From Thinopyrum elongatum (lineage: Eukaryota; Streptophyta; Magnoliopsida; Poales; Poaceae): 64,000 nucleotides of DNA. The stretch is from NCBI GenBank assembly GCA_011799875.1, contig CM022303.1, positions 296,496,362 through 296,560,361 of the forward strand, in the 5' to 3' direction. Position numbers and translations under genes: made by a program. This document shows, piece by piece, positions 44,161-54,294 of this stretch. The stretch's first letter is position 1. Each line of letters begins with the position of its first letter. The notes beneath the pieces are model-generated. The model saw nothing but the letters and a program-made list of their open reading frames with translations, ran no database searches and had not been told where the DNA came from.

Positions 44161-45070
44161 AACAGTAGGGATAAATGTTGGGTTGTCTCCCAACAAGCGC
44201 TTTTCTTTAATGCCTTTTAGCTAGGCATGAAGATTTCAATGATGCTCGCATAAAAGATAAGAATTGAAACATAACGGGAGCATCATGAAGCATATGACTA
44301 GCAAATTTAAGTCTAACCCACTTCCTATGCATAGGGATTTTGTGAGCAAACAATTTATGGGAACAAGAATCAACTAGCATAGGAAGGCAAAACAAGCAAT
44401 ACTTCAAAACTTTCAACACATAGAGAGGAAACTTGATATTATTGCAATATGTAAAAGCATATGTTCCCCTCTCATAATAATTTTCAGTAGCATCATGAAT
44501 GAATTCAACAATATAGCTATCACATAAAGCATTCTTTTCATGATCCACATGCATAATTTTTTTATTACTCTCCACATAAGCAAATTTATTCTCATGAATA
44601 GTAGTGGGAGCAAACTCGACAAAATAGCTATCATGTGATTTGAAATTAAAAATCACGATGACAAGTTTCATGGTTATCATTATTCAATATAGCATACATG
44701 TCATCACCATAATCATCATAGATAGCAACTTTGTTATCAAAATCAATTGAAACCTCTTCCAAGATAGTGGAATCATCATAGATAGGAGGCAGGCTTTCAT
44801 CATAATAAATATTCTCATAAAAATTTGGGGGACTAAAAATATCATCTTCATCAAACATAGCATCCCCAAGCTTATGGCTTTGCATATCATTAACATCATG
44901 GATATTCAAAGAATTCATACTAGCAACATTGCAATCATGCTCATCATTCAAGAATTTATGTCAAACATTTTATAGAATTCTTCTTCTAACAATTGAGCAC
45001 AATTTTCCGATCCATCATTTTCAAGAAAGACATTATAAAGTTGAATAATATGAGACCACCTCAATTCCAT
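44161..45070 (-). pseudogene. Element C small ORF set (relative of the B ORF pair)
   Basis: Minus strand: ORFa 45070-44948 (40 aa, MELRWSHIIQLYNVFLENDG...). Next comes a frame 44951-44646 (acidic; Asp/Tyr/Asn-rich), and a third frame 44680-44207 ending KIPMHRKWVRLK and FQFLSFMRAS, as in B. ORFa matches B ORFa in LY.V.LEN....ENC. The frame junctions differ from those of B, so the breaks are independent mutations rather than a conserved frameshift signal. After the last stop comes the GCGCTTGTTGGGAGACAACC hairpin motif (about 44165-44200), as in B. Function is unknown. Confidence 0.55.
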
Positions 45071-45164
45071 TTTTGTAGTTTTTTTTATAAACCAAACTAG
45101 TGATAAATTAAGAAACTAAAAGATTCAATTGCAAGATCTAAAGATATACCTTCATGCACTCACT

Positions 45165-45182
45165 TCCCCGGCAACGGCGCCA
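45165..45182 (-). other. Primer binding site of C (tRNA-Asp type)
   Basis: On the minus strand TGGCGCCGTTGCCGGGGA, ten bases after the end of the 5' LTR at 45193. Confidence 0.9.
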
Positions 45183-45192
45183 GAAAAGAGCT

Positions 45193-46801
45193 TGATGTCT
45201 ACTACACAACTTGTTCTTGTAGACTCGTGTTGGGTCTCCAAGCGCAGAGTTTTGTAGGACAGTAGCAAATTTCCCTCAAGTGGATAACCTAAGTTTTATC
45301 AATACATGGGAGGCATAGGATGAAGATGGTTTCTCTCAAACAACCCTGCAACCAAATAATAAAAAGTCTCTTGTGTCGCCAACACACCAAATACAATGGT
45401 AAATTGTATAAATTCACTAGTTCGGCGAAGAGATGGTGATACAAGTGTAATATGGATAGTAGATATTGATTTTTTTAATAGTAACAATAAAAAACAGCAA
45501 GGTAGCAAGTAACAAAAGTGAGCACAAACGGTATTGCAATGCTTTAAAATGAGGCCTAGGGTCCGTACTTTCGCTAGTGCAATCTCTCAACAATGCTAAT
45601 ATAATTGGATCATATAACCATCCCTCAACGTGCGATGAAGAATCACTCCAAAGTTCTTATCTAGCGGAGAACATAAGAAGAAATTGTTTGTAGGGTATGA
45701 AACCACCTCATAGTTATTCTTTTCAATCGATCTATCCAAGAGTTCATACTAAAGTAACACCAAGTTATCCTTTCCGATCGATATATCCAAGAGTTCGTAC
45801 TAAAATAACACCATATGATACACATCAACCAACTCTAATGTCACCTAGATACTCTAATGTCACCACGAGTATCCGTGAGTTGATTATACGATATGCATCA
45901 AACAATTTCAGATTCATAATACTCAATCCAACACAAAGAACTTCAAAGAGTGCCCCAAGATTTCTACCGGAGAAACAAGGACAAAAAACGTGCATCAACC
46001 CCTATGCATAGATTACCCCAATGTCACCTCGGGAATCCGCGAGTTGAGTGCCAAGACATAGATCAAGTGCTCTCAAATCCATAAAAGTATTCAATCCGAT
46101 AAAAGTGAAATCTCAAAGGGAAAACTCAATTCATCACAACAAGATAGAGAGGGGAAAACGCCATATGATCCAACTATATTAACAAAGCTCGCGATACATC
46201 CAGATCGTGCCAAATCAAGAACACGATAGAGAGAGAGATTAAACACATAGCTACTGGTACAAACCCTCAGCCTCGAGGGTGGACTACTCCCTCCTTATCA
46301 TGGTGGCCGCTGGGATGATGAAGATGGCCACCGGTGATGATTTCCCCCTCCGACAGGGTGCCGGAACAGGGTCTAGGTTGGTTTTTCGTGGCTACAGAGG
46401 CTTGCGGTGGAGGAACTTCTGATCTAGGGTTGTTTCTGGGGGTTTCTGTATTTATAGGATTTTTTGGCGTTGGTTTCACGCGAAGATGGGCCTCGAGGTG
46501 ACCACAACCCACCTGCACATGGGCAAAGGCCCAGGCGCGCCCTGGTGGGTTGTGCTCACCTCCTTCACCTTCTGGTCCTCCCATGAAGCTTCTAGTGCCT
46601 CTTTTGTTCCAAAAAAATCGTCAAAAAGTTTCGTTGCATTTGGAGAACTTTTATTTCTGCACAAAAAACAACACCACGGTAGTTCTGCTGAAAATAGCGT
46701 CAGTCTGGGTTAGTTCCATGCAAATCATACCAAACCATATAAAATTGTTGTAAACATGGCATGCATTTTTCATAAATTATAGATACATTGGAGACGTATC
46801 A
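45193..46801 (-). repeat. 5' LTR of element C
   Basis: 1609 bp. It contains the empty TGCCC site near 45951, the hairpin (46495-46562) and the TATA box (46457-46448 on the minus strand). Confidence 0.95.
46448..46562 (-). promoter_or_regulatory. Hairpin plus TATA box in the 5' LTR of C
   Basis: Arms 46495-46513 and 46544-46562 are as in the other C LTR, with GGCGCGCCCTGG in the loop. TATA box CTATAAATAC on the minus strand. Confidence 0.8.
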
Positions 46802-47757
46802 GTTTTCAACAGAACTTAAAGCAAAGATTGGTTATATTATACTAACGGATCTCACGAAGGTTTTGTTAAGTTTTGTGTGATTGAAGTTTTCAAGTTTTGG
46901 GTGAGATCACGATGGATGAAGGAAAAAGGAGTGAAAAGAGCCTAAGCTTGGGGATTCCCATGGCACCCCAAGTTAATATTCAAGGATAACCAAGCAACGA
47001 AGCTTGGGGATGCCCCGGAAGTCATCCCATGTTTCTTCTAACAACCATCGGTAATTTTACTTGGAGCTATATTTTTATTCGTCACATATCATGAGTTTTG
47101 CTTGGACCGTCTTGTATTATATGAGTCTTTGCTTGTTTTGCTTTTTAGTTTGTCACAAATATCCTTGCTGGACACACCTATTTGACAGTGCCAAAATTAT
47201 GCTATGATTTGTTAGAATTGCTCTTTATGCTTCACTTAAATTTTTTGAGCTATGGAATTGCTCTAGTGCTTCACTTATATATTTTTGAGCATGGTGTGCT
47301 TTATTATTTTTGAAGAAATTCTCTCATGCTTCACTTATATTATTTTGAGAGATGAAAATTTGTATGCTCATGTTCTTCACTTAAATTTATTTGAGCTTGT
47401 CAAAAGCAATTGCAATATATGAAATTAGTCCCAAAGTGATAGATATTCAAGAGGGATATAATAAAAACTTTCATGAAAATCATTGGACAAAATAAACTTG
47501 ATTCCTTGTAATAGTTTTGAGACATGATGATAGTAATATGTGAGTCATGTTGGTGAGTAATTATGCTTTAGTAAGAATATTGGTGTTAAGGTTTGTGATT
47601 CCCTATGCAAGCACGAAAGTCAATAGTTATGCAATGAAATTACATCCTACTTATGGTGCATTATTCGGTGTTAGTTATGCTTAATGCTCGTTTATGAGAA
47701 TTTTCATTTCTTGGTTGGTTGCTTCTCAATCTATTTGCTAGCCTCCATTTGTACTAA
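46802..47757 (+). other. B internal non-coding region with CTTCACTTATAT repeats
   Basis: Continues B after the second GTTTT. AAGCTTGGGGA-type motifs lie at about 46956 and 46999. Between 47215 and 47400 a phrase of the form TGCTTCACTTATAT..TTTTGAG recurs four to five times in imperfect tandem. No gene was recognised. Confidence 0.65.
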
Positions 47758-48279
47758 GTGGGAATACTACTTGTGCATCCAAAATCCTTAAAACCAGTTT
47801 TGCCATATGAGCCCACCATACCTACCGATATGCGGTATTTTCGTGCCATTCTAAGTAAATTTGTATGTGCCAACTATAATTTTCTAAATGAATTTCCTTT
47901 TTGTGTGCCCGTACCGCTCATGAAGCGTCAAGGGGTGGCCAATATTTTCCATGCTAGATGTGTTATTCTCAAGATGAGTGTTTATTCACTTGTCATTGCA
48001 CGAGAGTACGACGGTAATAGGGATGCCTAGTCCCGAAATGAAAAAGAAATTTACTTTATGTTGTCAAATAATAAATTCCTTGGAAAGTGTTGGTATGGAC
48101 GGTACCCGTGGATACGGCTAGCCGTGGAGTGTGAAAGCATGGTGGAAAAAGGAATAAACTTTATTTTATGTTTGGGAACCGCCTATGATATATCTAGCAT
48201 GGAAAGTGTTGGGAACTACTCGGTCGTTTTCGTTGACGGGAAAAGCATGCCTCTCAAAAAAATTTATCTCTCAATTTAA
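47758..48279 (+). pseudogene. Downstream conserved open frame of element B
   Basis: Open from just after TAA (47755) to TAA at 48277-48279, with one internal TAG (48028-48030). It has the same motif order as the element C frame: HPKSL, MRYF, LSKFVCA, EFPFCV, MKRQGVANIFHARCVILKM, LSNNKFLGKCWYG, MVEKGINFILCLGTAYDISS and VGNYSVVFVDGKSMP. The first in-frame ATG is internal (MRYF), so the start is unclear. It lies about 450 bp before the 3' LTR, a position where Athila relatives carry env-like or ATHILA ORFs, but no similarity to those was recognised. Element D has a related DNA block (59860-60540) with the frame lost. Confidence 0.5.
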
Positions 48280-48724
48280 GCTTTGAGCTCTGGCACCTCA
48301 AAAAATCTCTGCTTCCCTCTGCGAAGGGCCTGTCTATTTACTTTATGCAATTTTTATTTTTATTTGAGTCTCCATCTTCTCTTATAAAGCACCAACTAGG
48401 GAGCACTATGATCGTACTTGAGCATTGGATGTAGCTAATATTCGAGTGTGTTTTATGAATGGATCAATGATTGAACATGATGTGCTAGGGATAACTTTCT
48501 TTAGTGTTGATATTTTGAAAGACATGGTTGCTTGTTGATATGCTTGATTATTGAAGTCTTCATGTCAATTAGAGACTATTGCTTTGAACCATCTAAAAGT
48601 CCAAATGTCCATGCTACAAAAGAAAAGAATATGTGATGAACATGTTAGGCAGCATTCCACATCAAAAATTCTGTTTTTATCATTTACCTACTCGAGGATG
48701 AGAAGGAATTAAGCTTGGGGATGC
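48280..48724 (+). other. B 3' internal end and polypurine-type tract
   Basis: Contains a block ending in TCTGCTTCCCTCTGCGAAGG, shared with C and D. It ends GGAATTAAGCTTGGGGATGC directly at the 3' LTR. Confidence 0.75.
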
Positions 48725-50301
48725 TGATACGTCTCCAACGTATCTATAATTTTTTATTGTTCCATGCTGTTATATTATCATTCTTGGATGTTTTACAATC
48801 ATTTTATAGCAACTTTATATCATTTTTTGGGACTAACCTATTGACATAGTGCCTAGTGCCAGTTGCAGTTTTTTGATTGTTTTTTTACTTCGTAGAATAT
48901 CAGTACCAAACGGAGTCCAAATGCAGCAAAACTTCTTGGAGATTTTTTTTGACCAGAAGACAACTTGGGAGCCAAGGAAGCACCTGGGAGGAGGCCCGTG
49001 GGGCCCATGATACACCAGGGCGCGCTAGAGGCCCCCGGCGTGCCCTAATGTATCATGGGGCCCACGGAGGTCTCCTCCACCGCCTCTCAGCTCTATAAAT
49101 ACCCAAATATTCTAGAAACCCTAGGGGAGTCGACGAAACACAATTCCAGCCGCCGCAAGTTCCAAAACCACGAGATCCAATCTAACACCATCACGGAGGG
49201 GTTCATCATCCTCATTGGTGCCTCTCCGATGATGTGTAAGTACTTCACCATAGACCTACCGGTCCATAGGCAGTAGCTAGATGGCTTCTTCTCTCTTTTT
49301 GATTCTCAATACAATGGTCTCTTGGAGATCTATTTGATGTAATGAATTTTTGCGGTGTGTTTGTTGGGATCCGATGAAGTTCTAGTTTATGATCAGATCT
49401 ATATCCATGAATATTATTTGAGTTTTCTTTGATCTCTTATTTGCATGATTATTATTATAGCCTCGTATTTCTTCTTCGAATCTTTGGTTTAGTTAGGCCA
49501 ACTAGATCGATTTTTCTTGCAATGGGAAGAGGTGCTTTGTGATGGGTTTGATCTTACGGTGTCCTCACCCAATGGCAGAAAGGGTAGCGAGGCACATATG
49601 TATCGTTGCTATTAAGGATAACAAGATGGGGTCTATTCCTACATGAATAGATCTTGTCTACATCATGTCATTGTTCTTATTGCATTACTCTGTTTCTCCA
49701 TGAACTTAATACACTAGATGCATGCTGGATAGCGGTCGATGTGTGGAGTAATAGTAGTAGATGCAGAATCGTTTCGGTCTACTAATCTTGGACGTGATGC
49801 CTATATATTGATCATTGCCTTGGATATTGTCATAATTATTTGTTCTTCTATCAATTACCCAACAGTAATTTTTTTACCCACTGTGTGCTATTTTCTCGAG
49901 AGAAGCCACTAGTGAAATCTACGGCCCCCGTGTCTATCTTTCATCATATTGCTTTCAGATCTATCTTTTATCGTATTTGTTTTCAGAACTATTATTCCAA
50001 AAACCCAGAAATACCTTGTTGCACTTTTTCTTTATTTATTTTATTTCATGTTTTATTCAAATCTATTTATCCAATCTCATACAAACCAATCTATCTTTTT
50101 ACCATGGAGAGATTGACAACCACTCTTACGCGTCGGGTTGCAAGTATTTGTTCTTTATGTGCAGGTACCTTTTACATAGTGTTGCTTGGTTCTCCTACTA
50201 GATTGATACCTTGGTTTCATAACTGATGGAAATACTTACCAACCGTGCTGCACCATCCCTTCCTCTTTGGGGAAATACCGACGTAGTCTCAAGCCACGTC
50301 A
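48725..50301 (+). repeat. 3' LTR of element B
   Basis: 1577 bp, near-identical to the 5' LTR with scattered differences and a decayed palindrome centre. Confidence 0.95.
48998..49102 (+). promoter_or_regulatory. Hairpin plus TATA box in the 3' LTR of B
   Basis: Outer arms GTGGGGCCCATGATACA and GTATCATGGGGCCCAC (48998-49065) are kept, while the GGCGCGCC centre has mutated. TATA box CTATAAATAC at 49093-49102. Confidence 0.75.
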
Positions 50302-50306
50302 GTGAG

Positions 50307-50826
50307 CGACTGTCTTTTCTGGATGCGTACTCCAGGTACCACCAGATCTGACTGTACGGGCCAGATGAAATAAAAATGGCTTTTATCACCCCTTTCGGGT
50401 GCTTCTATTATATCACCATGCCGTTCAGTCTCAAGAATGCTGGCGCCACTTTCATGCGCATGGTTCAGGAGTGTTTGCACACGCAGATCAGTCGAAACAT
50501 CGAGGCGTACATGGATGATATTGTAGTCAAGTCTAGGAAAGGTTCGACCTACTGGCTGACCTTGCTGAGACTTTTGCAAATTTCCGAAGGTATGACATCA
50601 AGCTGAATCCAGTGAAGTGCACTTTCAGAGTACCGAGGGGGGGGGGGTAAATTACTCGGATTCCTCGTTTTTGAACGGGTAATAGATGCCAACCCTGAAA
50701 AATTTGGCGTGATAGTCCGAATGAAGAGTCCTGAATGCTTGCATGATGTTCAGAAGCTCACAGTCTGCCTTGCTGGTTTGAGTCGATTCATCTCCCGCCT
50801 CCGGAGAAGGGGCTGCCCTATACCGA
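50307..50826 (+). pseudogene. Tat RT, continued after element B
   Basis: Reads ERLSFLDAYSRYHQI, a TGA where Arg is expected, YGPDEIKMAFITPFGCFYY, KNAGATFMRMVQ and the catalytic YMDDIVVKSRK box (about 50509-50541). The frame is lost around an 11-base G run (50637-50647) within the expected GGKLLGFLV motif. After the run, thumb and connection sequences are recognisable in other frames (LLGFLVFERVIDANPEK, DVQKLTVCLAGLSRFIS). Multiple lesions make it non-functional. Confidence 0.85.
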
Positions 50827-52004
50827 TTGATGAAGAAGTTTGATTCATTCGAGTGGACTCCTGAAGCCCAAGCAGTGTTTGTTGAACTCAAAGCTGTGCT
50901 TTCCAGCCAGCCGGTACTTGCTGCTCCGAACAGCAAAGAGCCATTGCTCTTGTACATCGCGACCACTGGTCAAGTTGTCAGCACTGTCCTCACTGTGGAG
51001 CAGGAAGAAGAGGGCAAGGCTTACAAAGTTCAGCGTCCAGTCTACTACATTTCAGAAGTCCTGACTCCGTCCAAGCAGAGATATCCTCATTATCAGAAGC
51101 TTGTCTATGGTATTTACCTAACGGCGAAGAAAGTAGCTCATTACTTCCAAGAGCACACGGTGCCAGTCATCAGTGATGCCCCGTTGTCTGAGATCATGAA
51201 TAGTCGAGATGCAACTGGTCGAGTGGCGAAGTGGGCTATTGAGCTCCTACCACTGGACATCAAATTTGAGGCAAAAAAGGCAATTAAGTCCCAGGCATTG
51301 GCAGATTTCTTGGCTGAATGGACAGAGCAGCAACAACCGAGTCAGAGTCACCTGGAACATTGGACCATGTTCTTTGATGGTTCCAAAATGCTGAACGGTT
51401 CAGGTGTCAGAGTAGTCTTAGTGTCTCCAAAAGGTGACCAACTCAACTATGTCTTGCAGATCCATTTCGATTCCTCCAACAATGAGGCCGAGTATGAAGC
51501 ACTCCTTTATGGGTTAAGTATGGCCATCTCACTCGGCATCCGTCGTCTGATGGTTTATGGTGACTCGGATCTCGTGGTGAATCAAGTGATGAAAGAATGG
51601 GACGTCAGAAGCCCTGCCATGACAGGATACTGCAACGCAGTGAGAAAGCTGGAGAATAAATTCGAGGGCCTAGAACTTCACCACATTCCCCGGATCAAGA
51701 ACCAAGCGGCTGACGATCTGGCAAAGATTAGATCCACTCGGAAACCCATACACAACAATGTGTTCCTCGAGCACCTTCATTCCCCGATGGTGAAAGAAGA
51801 TCCCTTCACCAAGAGCCCCCGTAGGTGGTCAGTCCCTTCGACCCGACTGAAATCGAGGTCCCAACAGTTATTGACTTGGTCATGGAGATTCTGGCGATCA
51901 CACCCGATTGGACAGTGCCGTACATCACATACTTGCTCAGGTAGGAGCTCCCGGAGGACAAGGTCGAGGCCCGATAGATTATTCACAGATCCAAAGCTTT
52001 CACT
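50827..52004 (+). pseudogene. Tat RNase H plus second RNase H-like domain
   Basis: A long open frame starts at 50827 (MMKKFDSFEWTPEAQAVF). The first RNase H shows LLLYIATTGQVVSTVLTVEQ and YPHYQKLVYGIYLTAKKVA. The second, characteristic of the Tat/Ogre lineage, shows HWTMFFDGSKMLNGSGVRVV, NNEAEYEALLYGL and VYGDSDLVVNQV, with the D-E-D acidic residues of RNase H visible (FDGS, NEAEYEA, GDSDL). It ends with HHIPRIKNQAADDLAKI. The frame shifts near 51810, before the integrase. Confidence 0.88.
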
Positions 52005-52830
52005 GTGATGGGCGTCCAGTTGTACAGAAAAAGCGTAACCGGTGTGGCCCAGCGCTGCATATCTCCAGAAGAAGGTCGATTGATCCTGGAGGAGATACAC
52101 TCGGGAACTTGTGGGCACCACACGTCCTCTCAGACGATTGTGGCTAAAGCTTACCGAGCCGGTTTCTACTGGCCACATGCCAATGAAGCTGCCCAAGAGA
52201 TAGTCCAACATTGCATCGGTTGTCAGTTCTATGCAAACTTGTCACACAAGCCCGCGTCTGCCCTGAAGACCATCCACTCGTCTGGCCGTTCGTGGTTTGG
52301 GGACTCGACATGGTGGGGCCCCTCAGGAAAGGGGTGAGCGGGTTCACTCATTTGCTTGTTACAGTCGACAAGTTTACCAAGTGGATTGAAGCCAAACCCA
52401 TCAAGAAGTTGGATTCTCGGACGACGATCAAGTTCATGAAAGAGCTGGTCTTCAAATACGGAGTTCCCCATTGCATAATCACCGATAAAGGTTCAAACTT
52501 AGAATCAGAAGAGGTCAGAGCGTTCTGCGCCACCCAAGGCACTCGGGTTGATTATGCTTCTATGGCACACCCACAGTCGAACGGCCAAGCCGAGAGAGTG
52601 AACGGACTGATTCTTCAAGGTTAAAGCTGCGCCTCATGGGCGATTTGAAGCATGTAGATGGAGCTTGGGTCACCGACTTGCCATCAGTTTTGTGGGGCCT
52701 GAGGACGACCCCCAATCGGTCTACCAATCATACTCCTTTCTTCATGGTGTATGGAGTGGAGGCTGTTTTGCCAAGTGATCTTCTCCACAATTCACCTCGA
52801 GTGGATCTATACTCTGAGGCTGAAGCAGAG
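52005..52830 (+). pseudogene. Tat integrase, N-terminal and core parts; broken by element D
   Basis: The zinc finger GTCGHHTSSQTIV...CIGCQFY is followed by a frameshift near 52270 and the DDE core: WGLDMVGPLRKG, FTKWIEAKPIKK, YGVPHCIITDKGSN (usual DNGSN changed to DKGSN) and AHPQSNGQAERVNGLI. A TAA lies at 52622, then DLKHVDGAWV, LPSVLWGLRTTPNRST and VEAVLPSDLL, to SEAEAE at the D insertion site. The Asn-to-Lys change beside the second catalytic Asp adds to the damage. Confidence 0.87.
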
Positions 52831-54216
52831 TGATACGTCTCCATTGTATCTACTTTTCCAAACTCTTTTGCCCTTGTTTTGGACTCTAATTTGCATGATT
52901 TGAATGGAACTAACCCGGACTAACGCTGTTTTCAGCAGAATTGCCATGGTGTTATTTTTGTGCAGAAATCAAAGTTCTCGGATTGACCTGAAAATTTACG
53001 GAGAATATTTTTGGAATATATAAAAAATACTAGCGCAAGAATTAACAAGAGGGGGTCCACCCAGAGGCCACAAGCCCGGGGGGCGCGCCTAGAGGGCTTG
53101 TGGCCTCCCTGGACCTCCTCCGACCTCAACTCCAACTCTATATAACCCTTTTCGGGGAGAAAAAAAATCAGAGAGAAGGATTCATCGCATTTTATGATAC
53201 GGAGCCGCCGCCGCCTCCTGTTCTTCATCGGGAGGGCTGATCCGGAGTCCGTTCGAGGCTCCGGAGAGGGGGATTCGTCGCCATCATCATCATCAACCTT
53301 CCTCCATCACCAATTTCATGATGCTCACCGCCGGGAGTGAGTAATTCCATCATAGGCTTGCTGGACAGTGATGGGTTGGATGAGATTTATCATGTAATCG
53401 AGTTAGTTTTGTTAGGGTTTGATCCCTAGTATCCACTATGTTCTGAGATTGATGTTGCTATGACTTTGCTATGCTTAATGCTTGTCACTAGGGCCCGAGT
53501 GCCATGATTTCAGATCTGAACCTATTATGTTTTCATGAATATATGTGTGTTCTTGATCCTATCTTGCAAGTTGTAGACACCTATTACAAGTTATGATCTG
53601 CATACCCCAAGGTGACAATAATTGGGATTCTTTCCGGTGATTACCGTAGTTTGAGGAGTCCATGTATTCACTAAGTGCTAATGCTTTGGTCCGGTTCTCT
53701 ATTAAAATGAGGCCTTAATATCCCTTAGTTTCCATTAGGACCCCGCTGCCACGGGAGGGTAGGACAAAAGATGTCATGCAAGTTCTTTTCTATAAGCACG
53801 TATGACTATATACGGAATACATGCCTACATTATATTGATAAATTGGAGCTAGTTCTGTGTCACCCTAGGTTATGACTGCTACATGATGAATATTATCCAA
53901 CACAATTATCATTGCCGATCCAATGCCTGCGAGCTTTTCACATATTGATCTTTGCTAAGTTACTTTCATTGCTACTATTGTTATAATCACTACAAACTGC
54001 TACTGTTACTTTTGCCACTGTTACCGTTACTTTCATATTACTTTGCTACTAAATACTTTGCTATAGATATTAAGTCTTTCAGGTGTGGTTGAATTGACAA
54101 CTCAGCTGCTAATACTCGTGAATATTCTTTGGCTCCCCTTGTGTCGAATCAATAAATTTGGGTTGAATACTCTACCCTCGAAAACTGTTGCGGTCCTTTA
54201 TACTTGTGGGTTATCA
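52831..54216 (+). repeat. 5' LTR of element D
   Basis: TGATACGTCTCCATTGTATC to ACTTGTGGGTTATCA, with the hairpin at 53064-53107 and TATA at 53138-53147. Highly similar to 60957-62352. Confidence 0.95.
53064..53147 (+). promoter_or_regulatory. Hairpin plus TATA box in the 5' LTR of D
   Basis: Arms GAGGCCACAAGCCC (53064-53077) and GGGCTTGTGGCCTC (53094-53107) pair perfectly over 14 bp around GGGGGGCGCGCCTAGA. TATA box CTATATAACC at 53138-53147, 30 bp downstream. Confidence 0.82.
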
Positions 54217-54227
54217 AGACCTTTTTC

Positions 54228-54245
54228 TGGCGCCGTTGCCGGGGA
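54228..54245 (+). other. Primer binding site of D (tRNA-Asp type)
   Basis: TGGCGCCGTTGCCGGGGA, 11 bases after the 5' LTR. Confidence 0.9.
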
Positions 54246-54294
54246 GCATAGCTCTATTCTCTGAGTCACTTGGGATTTATATCTATTGATCGCT

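Larger units (their letters stand above)
38836..46801 (-). mobile_element. Element C: non-autonomous Athila-lineage LTR retrotransposon, nested in B
   Basis: Minus orientation. The 3' LTR is 38836-41049 (2214 bp, including a nested solo LTR) and the 5' LTR is 45193-46801 (1609 bp). The target-site duplication GTTTT is at 38831-38835 and 46802-46806. The tRNA-Asp PBS is at 45165-45182 (minus). The polypurine-type tract GGAATTAAGCTTGGGGATGC abuts the 3' LTR at 41050-41069. The internal domain is 4.1 kb, with no gag-pol but with a small ORF set (45070-44207) and a second open frame (42135-41620) matching those of B. The LTRs are clearly a different subfamily from B (only the first bases and the TATA region match by eye). 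Confidence 0.92.
35572..50301 (+). mobile_element. Element B: non-autonomous Athila-lineage LTR retrotransposon
   Basis: LTRs are 35572-37152 (1581 bp) and 48725-50301 (1577 bp), both TGATACGTCTCC...CCACGTCA. The target-site duplication GTGAG is at 35567-35571 and 50302-50306. The PBS TGGCGCCGTTGCCGGGGA (37164-37181) matches tRNA-Asp, typical of Athila relatives. The polypurine tract is AAGCTTGGGGATGC before 48725. Its own internal domain is about 3.6 kb without the nested element C (38836-46801). There is no gag, protease, RT or integrase; instead it has a small ORF pair (37438-38323) and a downstream open frame (47758-48279). Similar to Sabrina/WHAM-type elements by LTR start. Confidence 0.92.

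Noticed and set aside
50637..50647. 11-base G run as a programmed frameshift site
   Set aside because: The Tat pol around it is already broken by other stops and shifts; slippage or sequencing error in a homopolymer is simpler.
37164..54245. TGGCGCCGTTGCCGGGGA sites as tRNA-Asp genes
   Set aside because: Only 18 bases complementary to the tRNA 3' end, next to LTRs; no cloverleaf. They are primer binding sites.
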